Origin: Pachyseris speciosa
Taxonomy: Eukaryota; Cnidaria; Anthozoa; Scleractinia; Pachyseridae
Length of the DNA: 64,000 bases
Direction of reading: 5' to 3'
Assembly (NCBI GenBank): GCA_016490735.1
Contig: JAEMWC010000261.1
Location: 25,001 to 89,000, forward strand
Shown: piece by piece, positions 55,701-64,000 of the stretch
Numbering within the stretch: position 1 is the stretch's first letter
Layout: every line of letters starts with the position of its first letter
Program-made: the position numbers and the translations under genes
The notes under the pieces: model-generated
What the model saw: the letters and a program-made list of their open reading frames with translations, nothing else
Database searches by the model: none
What the model was told of the DNA's origin: nothing

Positions 55701-57641
55701 TTTTACAGTGTGCCGACTGAGACAATAGCTCATTTAATTGCTTTTGTAGCTTTTGTTCCTCATTTCTCCTGTTTTTAGCTTTTCTTTTGGCGTATGCTAT
55801 TGTGAATCCTCTCATTTCCATTTTCATGAGGTCCCACATGAGACCTTTGTCTTCTAAATAATTGTATTTATTTCTATAGCTTTGAATATTTTCTTTGAGC
55901 TCACTAGTGTATCGTTCATCTTCCAATAATGATGAATTGAATTTCCAAAAGCCTGGTCCAGTCTTCCTTTTCATCGAATCTGATTGAATAAATAACTTAA
56001 CAGCGCAGTGATCAGAGCCCGGAGCATGAATAATGTCACATTCCCTAGCGAGATACGTGAGATTTGGCGTTACTAGGAAGTAATCCAACCTGCATTGTAC
56101 TTTATACGCTTTATCTCGCCAAGTAAACTGTTTCTTATCATAATTTTGTTCTCGCCACACGTCTTGTAGAGAATAAAGAGAGCGGAGTTTGTTAATTTTG
56201 TCTATTATTACACACTTCTTGTTTTCTACCGGTCGCCCCCCCATCTTGTCGGAAACAGTAAGAGGACAATTAAAGTCGCCACCGATAATGATGTTTTCAT
56301 CCGCATAATCAGAGAGTCTGATTGTGATTCTTTCAAAGAATTCTACCTGTTGTGAAGCGTCGTTTGGAGCGTAAATGTTTATTAAAACGAGTTTAGTGCC
56401 ATTGATTTTTGCGTCAAGAATAAGTAATCTTCCTTGTTTGTCTTTTTCGCACTTTTCTACTTTAATATCACATGTTGGGTTTAGTAAAATCATAACACCT
56501 TTGCTGTGTTTCGTTCCATGGCTACAGAAGATTTTTCCACCCCACTCAGCTTCCCAAATCGGTATTAATTTGTCATTGCTGTACGTCTCCCGTAGAAGGT
56601 AGAAATGCGCTTTTTGATTATGCAACCTTCTGAAGATTGAGCTTCTTTTTATGGACTTGTTCAAACCTCTAACATTTAAAGTAACAATTTTGATTTGCAG
56701 TGCATCTAACACATTCATGGTGTGTAGTTTTTTGTGTAGTCGCCATTGCTTTTATCATTATTAAGATTGGCTGTGTAGAGGTGTGAGGACAGGAATACCT
56801 GCCTAATTGGCAAGCTTATCAATATTGTCTCATGTATGCTAATTTGTTTGGGTAATTCATCTTTACATCGACTGAAAAATTCAGAGCTATAAATAAAATA
56901 TACAAACACACATGAACATAACTCAAAAATGTAAATAACAGGAACTAAAGCAACAGTATGTCTAAACATTCTATAAAAAACAAAGGTCCTTTTTGACCTG
57001 CCCATGCTGAGGTGCCCACTAACAATAGACAGCATTCGAGTGAGCATTTTACTGAGACTAAATATTTTGAGCGCGATTTGTTAACAGACTCAGAACAAAC
57101 AAAACTTTCACATTTGTGAGTAAGCTGCAGACTCCTAACGTACAAACCAGAAGCTTAAACACTTCGGGGTACACTACACTATTCTTTGTTACTTTCATTG
57201 TTCGTGGTTTTACCTTGTTCTCTCCAGCGCCTTGGGATCTTCTCTGGCGAATACTTTCTTCCATTGACTACTAGTCTATCTCCGATAAGTGTGGCTTTGT
57301 TGCCCTCTTCTTCCAGAGCTTTCTTGAGTGCTGGTCCGAGGACTGTTCTCCTAATGTCGCGAACGCTCTTCGGAAGATCTTCCGACATGCGAATTTTTGC
57401 ATCGGTTTCCTTCAGAATATTTCTCTGTCGCCATACGAAGTCGCGTTCCGTTCGACATGTAAATCTTGCTATTATGGGACGAGCTTTATTATCACCGTGC
57501 CGCTTCTTTCCCAGACGATGCACACCACAGAACATCGTCTTTTGTGCTTTATCTGGGGCTATTTTTAGCTTTTCAGCCATCACTTGTCTTACTAGTTTCG
57601 CACAGTCTTCTCCCTGTTTTTCTTTAATGCCGTGTACGAAC
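52728..57641 (-). mobile_element. L1/Tx1-like LINE insertion, 4.9 kb
   Basis: On the minus strand, 57649-57179 encodes the C-terminal part of an L1 ORF1-type protein (VHRLGKKR, RTERDFVWRQR, SEDLPKSVRDIRR). ORF2 begins with an endonuclease (56718-55555: IVTLNVRGLN, GGDFNCPL, GSDHCAV), then RT (LRPVTLLNVDYKI, FLDFKKAFNRV in 55600-54818; YADD near 54615) and C-terminal segments to 52936. Several frameshifts break ORF2. The 3' end is an A tail (T run at 52728-52737) with a nearby AATAAA. AGACACAAGAATT at 52715-52727 and 57642-57654 is the target-site duplication. ORF1 is 5'-truncated. Confidence 0.9.
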
Positions 57642-58128
57642 AGACACAAGAATTACCAAAGTTTTATTTTAAGATACCTTACATTGGCCGCTTCTCAGGT
57701 ATAGCACAGCATAGGGTGCGTAAACTTGTTAATCGGTTTTGCAAACCTATTGACATCAAACTTGTTTTCTCTACCTTTAAAATTAAGAACCTGTTTAACG
57801 TGAAAGATCCACTCCCTGATATTCTCCGTGCGCGCGTTGTGTATAAATTTTCCTGTGCAAGTTGTAATGCTTGCTACATCGGTGAAACTAGCCGACATTT
57901 ATCTACGCGCGTCCACGAGCACTTATCATTGGACAGATCCTCTCACGTCTTTAAACATTTACAGAGTTCAGAGTCTTGTCGTAGCTCTTGCTCACCAGCT
58001 TGTTTCAAAGTTTTAGACTGTGCGGGTAATAGATTTCAAGTTAAGCTTAAGGAATCTATGTACATAAAATGGGAGAAGCCTGACCTGAATCAGCAGGTCA
58101 AACACATCAATCTGTCACTTTCCTTATA
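57642..58128 (+). pseudogene. Penelope-like element, GIY-YIG endonuclease part
   Basis: The plus frame runs IPYIGRFSGIAQHRVRKLV, then VVYKFSCASCNACYIGETSR and HVFKHLQ, to TAG near 58128. CxxC-ACYIGET followed by Arg is the GIY-YIG nuclease of Penelope-like elements. It continues the RT part at 52255-52727 once the L1-like insertion is set aside. The first bases duplicate its target site. Confidence 0.85.
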
Positions 58129-60142
58129 GGTACCTCGATCGGCTGTTTAAGGTCAGGTGCGCGCGCACACTGTTTAACCGTTTACCTTTAAATTTTATTA
58201 TAATAAAGTTTTGATATAACGCGCGCTGTGATTGGTTAAAACAGCGTACTTTATCACAGTACAGATGCACGGCCGGCTACGGTCTCACGCAAATCGAGTC
58301 GACCCAAATGAAAAGTGGCCGACCAATTTCTGAATTTTTCCTTCGGTTTTTATTTTGAGTGAGGCGTCTTATACGACCCAGAAATCGAGTATGAAAACGA
58401 GCTCTTAGCCTCAATGGATTTGGAAGATGCTTCTGCGAGTAACACCACAAATAACAGCGTGATATTAATATCACGGGTGTATTCAGAATTAGAAGTTGCT
58501 GAAATTGTGCGAGTCGCGCAGCGACAAGGGCAATTTCAGCAACCTCTGGAAACACAAGTGATATTAACCCCTAATTTCACGAGGAATCATTCCAATTACG
58601 TGTTAAAAACAGAAGGGTAACATTTTCTCAACAATGCCGAGGCACGTCGAAAAACAATCAGCCAAGCGAAGTAAAAACACTTTCCTTCGCAAGCCAAACA
58701 AACAACTCAAGTACTTTTTAATTTGCGTCCAAAACGAGTGTAGATGATTATTATTTACATCCAGTCGAGAAATAAATATGAGTTTCAGACCTGAACAAAA
58801 GTAACAAAGATTAAACCAAATGTTCAAAGCTTCAATTTATTTACCTGCGCTGTAGACTGAGGTTTCCACCACTTGAAAATACACATCCACTTAAAAACAG
58901 GCCTCCGTAAACAGCAAACCGTTTGTCCCAACGGTTTCTACCGAGTTTGAGCTACTCGTTCCTCTCATTAACGGTAAACTGTTCTGTGAACCTTTTTTGG
59001 TGAGCTGCAAGATGCCGTGGTAAAATAAAAGCCCTTGAGGCGTTGAATCATTTTCTTTTTCAACCACACAATTCAGCTACGCCGGGCTCCATCGAAGTCG
59101 ATCCACGTTTTAAGCTTTTCACGTGAAACCTCTTTTGCTATTCCGTTTATCACTCGGAAATTCATCTTCCTGAGTATCTTTTAAATCTAGCTCTTGATCT
59201 TTACAGCTTTTTTAGCGAATTTCAGCTGGATTTTACTGAACAATTTGCTTTTCGATCCCGATTTTAGGCCAAAAAACTACTCGCGAGTACTCGCACTTTG
59301 ATGGTTTCTGAACTTTGATGATTTGACATTTTGACAGCTTTGGTCTGTTTCAACCAATAAAATGTTTTGAACCATTCTAACAAGGATTGTGATTGGTCTG
59401 TTTTAGCGTACCTTATCAGAGTACAGATGTACGGAGGATGTACGGCTGACGCCACTCGTACGATTTGGAAAATAAAGTTTTCCGAAAATTTTAGCCGAAT
59501 GCGTGAGGAAATTAAGAAATTCTTTATTATAAAACAAATGAAGAAGCCTCGCCTGTGATCTGTTCTGTTGTAAAGCACTTAGGAAGCGGATAGAGCACTC
59601 AAGAAGTAGGGAAAACACTCGACTACGTCTCGTGTTTCCCCTACACTTCTTTCGTGCTCTATCCGCTTCCTGCGTGCTTTACAACAGAACATATCACAGG
59701 CGAGGCTTCTTTATTTGTTAATCAAACGTAATGTTACAACGAACACTTGTTATCGTAACACCATGTAACGAACTATTGTTATCTTAACTGTCACACTGAC
59801 GATGACGGATGTACCGTCGAAACATGTCTGAAAGATTAAAGAGAGTCCAGTTTTGTTTCTAAGGATTCCAATACGAAAAGGATTAACAAAATCTTTATAA
59901 ACTAAAAATGCGTTCCCAAGAAGACAATCAAGAAAATGGGAGAATATGGATCCAGCTAGGAAGTAATATAGTAAAATATAGTGAAATGTAATACGCGTGT
60001 GAATAGTGCCCGAAATTCGCTACCAGCAAACCGTATGTTTGACCGCGTAGCTATAGTTGCATAGCACACGATTTTAAATAATCATGATAATGGTGCTGTT
60101 CTTTGCTTTTTATTTGTTTAACTAAGATTTGTTCTTTTCCTT
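58129..60142. repeat. Intergenic repeats and foldbacks
   Basis: GATTGGTTAAAACAGCGTAC at about 58232 and a related block at about 59390 (TGTGATTGGTCTGTTTTAGC) belong to one repeat family. A foldback surrounds 58440-58565 (AACAGCGTGATATTAATATCAC and GCTGAAATTG words with inverted partners). A long hairpin at 59531-59719 has about 75-bp arms. CACTGACGATGACGG near 59786 resembles a retroelement terminal motif. No gene was recognised. Confidence 0.5.
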
Positions 60143-60146
60143 TTAA

Positions 60147-61168
60147 GGTTACTGTGTACGTTCAGGGTATAAAATTTTCGATTTTTATTTTTCTCCATAA
60201 AAATGAACTTTTTTACTGTGATCTTTCAAGCAAAATAAACACAATTCAAAACGAGTGAATAGTCGCCGAGAGATTGGGAAAAACCTATATGCACCGGATG
60301 TAAACATGGACAATATGTTACTGCGAATGCAGCCAACCGGAGCGATTTGCGCGGGAAACATTGCACGCGAAAAAGTTGCTTTGCTTCATGAAGGTTGTGC
60401 GCTTTTAGTTTTTCGGCTATGACGATGGGTCAGGTAAACTTAGTCAAATCCGGAGAATATGTAACAAAATGATGAACTGTTTGTAGCATGAGAGTTTGCG
60501 TGCAGATAAAATTACGCGGAAAATTTCCACAGTAGGTGACCGGAAGAAAAGTTAGCGTAAACTGATTGGCCGATCGTCGATAGAGGTGTTTGCGGGCGGT
60601 GTTTGTTTGTATAGTGAAGATTTTTTTAAGGGCTGTTTTCGCAAAGCTTATTTTTGTCTTGAAGAGGACACTTTCAAGAGTTACAACTCAAGGGCGATTT
60701 GTTCGATTTCGATCAAATTTGGACAGCCGCTAGAATAACTTATCTTCAACAAAAACGTGTTGGGGAATTAGATAATTCAAAACCGTTTTTCGCCGAGAGC
60801 CATTTCCGTGCGCCCGCTCCGTCTCTTTTCCTAGCGAATTTGAAAATGCTCTGTAACTTTTGAACGCAGTCGAATAAAGGAAAACCCCAACACGTTTTTT
60901 TAGCGTCTGGTTTCCAGACTTCGAGAAAAATATCAATTTCCCTAAATACGAAAATCACATTTAGTTGTAGCTTTCAAAAGTTAATTTACACCTTCGAGTT
61001 TAAACTCGACGGAGCGTTCAGTAATTCACTTTCTCACAAAATTAATGAAATATTCAAATAGCTAGTTCAATTAGCTTTAATTTGATATATGGTTTATGTT
61101 ATCTGGGATGTAATCGGGAGCCGCTACAACACTTAGATTAGAGACACCCCTGAAGGTACACGGTAACC
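60147..61168 (-). mobile_element. TTAA-flanked TIR element, copy 2
   Basis: The same family as 46794-47865, inserted in the opposite orientation. GGTTACTGTGTACGTTCAGG at the left and CCTGAAGGTACACGGTAACC at the right, with TTAA at 60143-60146 and 61169-61172. The interior aligns over almost its whole length with copy 1. Confidence 0.78.
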
Positions 61169-61663
61169 TTAACCTAGCAACACTGGTGAGCGAGAAAATT
61201 GATAAATTACCTTGGTGTTTGGAGGAGGAAAATATTATTAAAATAGATTTCAAAATATTTTGAAATGTTAACACTACTGTGATCCGTAGAAATCGACGGC
61301 TTCCGAGTAACCATGTATTTTCGCTTGCCTCGAGATTTCAGCGCGCTCTAAATTCAGAAATATAATACTAAACAGAAACGAACTTGAACCCGCGAAAATA
61401 ATACCAAACATTCAACTTTTCACTTGGTCGTAAGAGCTTAATCCTTTCACTCGAAGGCTGGTTGTGTTCAATAATAAATCATGAAATCAAAAAACTTGCT
61501 TCTTTGGCTCTACATGTTCTGAACAGACCACATGCAGGTTACAGGTTCCTTGGTTTGTGATTGGATGAGGTGGTCAACTTAAGACAACTACTGACTTTAC
61601 CAGACGGCTGAGCAAACCTTAGAGATCGACAAAGGTGATTTACCTTTGCGGCAGCCCAGTGGT

Positions 61664-62131
61664 ATGGAAGCCGCAAAGATTTTCATCTTCCTAGCGCTGT
61701 GCTTCCAAGGAAGCCATTCTTCGGAAAGGAAGAAATCGTTTAGCTCATGTAAAGACGGCAAAGATTCGCTGTACGACTACCCTATGAACGACATTTACGG
61801 TTTGAAACTTCCACAAACATTTTACAAGAATCAAGTCGATTTGGTGATGAATGTGGCGACCTTCTGAGGTTTAACCATGCAATATAAACAATTGAATGAA
61901 TTATTAGAAAAGTACAACGATGGTAAAGACGGGAAATGCGGCTTCAAAGTCCTGGCAGTTCCGTGCAATCAATTTGGACTACAAGAACCCGGTGAGAACG
62001 CTTACGAGATCTTAAATGGGTTGCAATATGTTCGCCCCGGGCACGGGTTTGAGTTAAATGACAACCTGAAGATGTTAGAGAAGACTGACGTCAACGGTAA
62101 AAAAGAAAGCAAACTGTTCACTTTTCTTAAG
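61664..62131 (+). CDS. GPX: Selenoprotein glutathione peroxidase, first coding exon
   Basis: Starting at ATG 61664, the product has a hydrophobic N-terminus ([20 protein letters not shown]) that looks like a signal peptide. The motif NVATF-TGA-GLTMQY follows, in which TGA (61865-61867) occupies the catalytic position of glutathione peroxidases, residue 68. The frame stays open for another 88 codons with the conserved [13 protein letters not shown] block, whose Gln belongs to the catalytic set. It ends LFTFLK at a GTAAGG donor in phase 0. I read the TGA as selenocysteine. The enzyme would reduce peroxides with glutathione or a similar thiol, outside the cell or in the secretory path (GPX3-like). 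The C-terminal exon with the Trp and Asn residues was not found here. Confidence 0.9.
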
Positions 62132-64000
62132 GTAAGGAATTCTTCATGTATTCGAGATATGTATCACAGACCATCCCGTGTAATGAATGAATAATGAAAA
62201 TAAAATATATCGCAGGGTAATCGTCAAGAAATTGGGTTTATTCAATAAACCGTGTTGAGAACGTTTAATGTTCTAATTAAAAATATTTTTTGGTAAATTT
62301 TGATTTTCTCTTCATAAGTAAAATGGTTTCTGTTTTCAGTCTATCGGGAGCACGGTGCGGCACAAGCGCATGGGGCTCGCGAACAGTGACTGGAGGCCAT
62401 GTTGGCCTTCACTCGGCCTTCCAAGAGGCAATCGGAAATTGCAATTTGATACTTCACTGATTCACCTATACGGTAGTAATATTATGACAAAGCTAGCATA
62501 ACAAGATCTGAATTCTTATTTCTTATTTTTTTTTCTTTTATTTTCTTATTTTTCTTATATTTTATTTTCACTATGGCATCATGTTGTGCATTTACAGAGA
62601 AGTTGCACTGCCTCTAATCGGATTTTTCAAGTACATTCAAGCGCGGATTAACGACTGTCACAGAAGACTGAGCTTACAACGACAAACTACAGAAACGATT
62701 TGACCAACCAAAACAACTTGTACCGACACCCGGACGATCGTGCTTCACTTAGTTGTGACATTTGATATTGCTTGTGTTATGGATGTCTAGAAAACGACGA
62801 CCAAATAAAGGACGGTATAGAAAACCGACTATCTAGAAAACGATGAATGATTAGTCGCTTTTGATCCTAGGAGTTTGTATTTCCTCATAGTTCCGCTAGC
62901 TTGTATTAAATAACAGAGGATTTTTTTGCATAAACGTTACTGGAATCGTGATGAAATGTCGGAGGAGAAAAAATATTCAGCAAAGTGAAGCAGTTTGCAA
63001 ATACGTCATTTGAAACATACACAGTGCTATATCGGATATTTTATTAAAATCTTCGCTCAGTACCACATTTATCAGTTGTTTAATGCAAAGAAATACAAAT
63101 AAGAGTGCGAATTCACACTTCTACTCGAGTTTATTCACTGAAATAACTTTTCACTAATCGGACAATAGTTTTTTCAATCCGTTTGCATTTTGGAACAAGA
63201 CGCCTGTTGGCGTTAACGTGGTATGCACTATTTGACGGACGGAAGATTAGTTTCCGCCGTTCGGACACAGGGAGCAGAGGAGTCCTATTTGACCGTATTT
63301 CCAGTTAAATTCACCGTACAATTGCAGCGCGAATTTGAATCACCGTACGTGATCAAACCACATACAAGCGATCGTGTCACGCTACTGTTGAAAGCCTATC
63401 AGTGACAATGGCCGTCGCCCTTCGAGCGATAGGACTCCTCTGCTCCCTGTGGTTTCATAGCCTTCGATTGTAGTATCGATACACGAATTATCCTTATAAT
63501 TTTCAATCAACACGATGAAAAGCGCTATCATATATTTGGGGTTTTGGTATCCCCTGGGAATACACATTCAATGCACTGTAAATTTCTCACAGGAACTAGA
63601 TCTGAACAGTCCTGGCAAGGATTTCCATGCCTTTTTCCATGTTGCCGTGCGTCTGTTCAGTAATAGACCACAGATGACGTCAAAATGTGGTAAAATTCGA
63701 AAAAAGACGACCAGAAAAAAAAGCCAACGACACCGATTTCATAGAAGGTCACCCATCCGAGTTGTAACCCCAGCCAACAGGGCTTAACCTCAGTGACAAG
63801 CAAAAGCACGTGGCTAATTACCATATGAGACTACGATGACGACGAAACTGGCCCGAAATGTCTACGTGGTCTGCGTACGCATCCCACGTAATAAAAATTG
63901 CTTAGTGCTAATTACCGTCATATATTCTTTATGCTACTGGGGAAAGAATTCTCGCTGATTTTAAGGCTCATTTCCTAAAATGAACGTTCCAAATAGCCTT
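62132..64000. other. GPX intron or downstream region
   Basis: A TTTTCAG site at 62339 opens a short frame without glutathione-peroxidase features. A foldback with 22-bp arms (CACAGGGAGCAGAGGAGTCC) spans 63265-63452. A partial terminus of the nested TIR family (CATGTTGCCGTGCGTCTGTT) lies at 63637-63695. No SECIS-bearing 3' UTR was recognised. Confidence 0.5.

Noticed and set aside
59786..59830. Hammerhead-like motif CTGACGATGACGG with GTCGAAAC
   Set aside because: Extra bases interrupt the CTGATGA core, and stem I partners are absent. It looks like a retroelement terminal motif instead.
62340..62500. Second glutathione peroxidase exon after TTTTCAG
   Set aside because: No frame there carries the family's WNFxKFL-type block or other conserved C-terminal residues. 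The true exon probably lies beyond the window or was missed.

Overview
The window is eukaryotic nuclear DNA. It is AT-rich, its genes are split by GT-AG introns, and it is dense in mobile elements. The mix of Penelope-like, L1/Tx1-like, CR1-like, Crypton-like and hammerhead-ribozyme (retrozyme) repeats, with an extracellular follistatin/Kazal-WAP-Kunitz-NTR gene, suggests a marine invertebrate. An anthozoan cnidarian such as a coral or anemone is my best guess, but that is inference, not proof.

Region 1 (920-49051, + strand) is one very large gene. I could define 31 exons by reading domains and splice sites. In order they encode four follistatin-like Kazal (FS/Kazal) modules, WAP, EGF, five FS/Kazal, a block of six WAP, FS/Kazal, a double WAP, FS/Kazal, Kunitz, FS/Kazal, WAP, FS/Kazal, Kunitz, three FS/Kazal, and a C-terminal NTR (netrin-like) domain over three exons, ending with a stop at 49051. 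Exons 1-28 are all phase 1-1, apart from one frameshift in exon 19. Every junction gives a sense codon except exon 2 to exon 3, which would give TAG. The predicted product is a secreted, cysteine-rich multi-inhibitor of about 2,000 residues, related in architecture to agrin, WFIKKN and papilin. Its 5' end lies upstream of the window or was not recognised.

The introns of this gene hold the mobile elements. They include a complete 334-bp LTR miniature (TRIM) with a tRNA-Leu primer site, a 5'-truncated CR1/jockey-type LINE interrupted by another insertion, a Crypton-like tyrosine-recombinase pseudogene, several TTAA-flanked and other TIR elements, tRNA-derived SINEs, an inverted array of hammerhead-ribozyme repeats, an intact 1083-aa CR1-like LINE ORF with a 2A-like motif, and a 109-bp minisatellite that copies a 3' splice site and the start of the next exon.

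Region 2 (about 49.1-61.6 kb) is intergenic. It holds a 64-bp hairpin with a 9-bp duplication, a tRNA-like sequence, a Penelope-like element split by a 4.9-kb L1/Tx1-like insertion with a 13-bp target-site duplication, and further TIR and hairpin elements.

Region 3 (61664-62131, + strand) is the first coding exon of a secreted selenocysteine glutathione peroxidase with an in-frame TGA at the catalytic site. Its remaining exons, and presumably its SECIS element, are not visible here.
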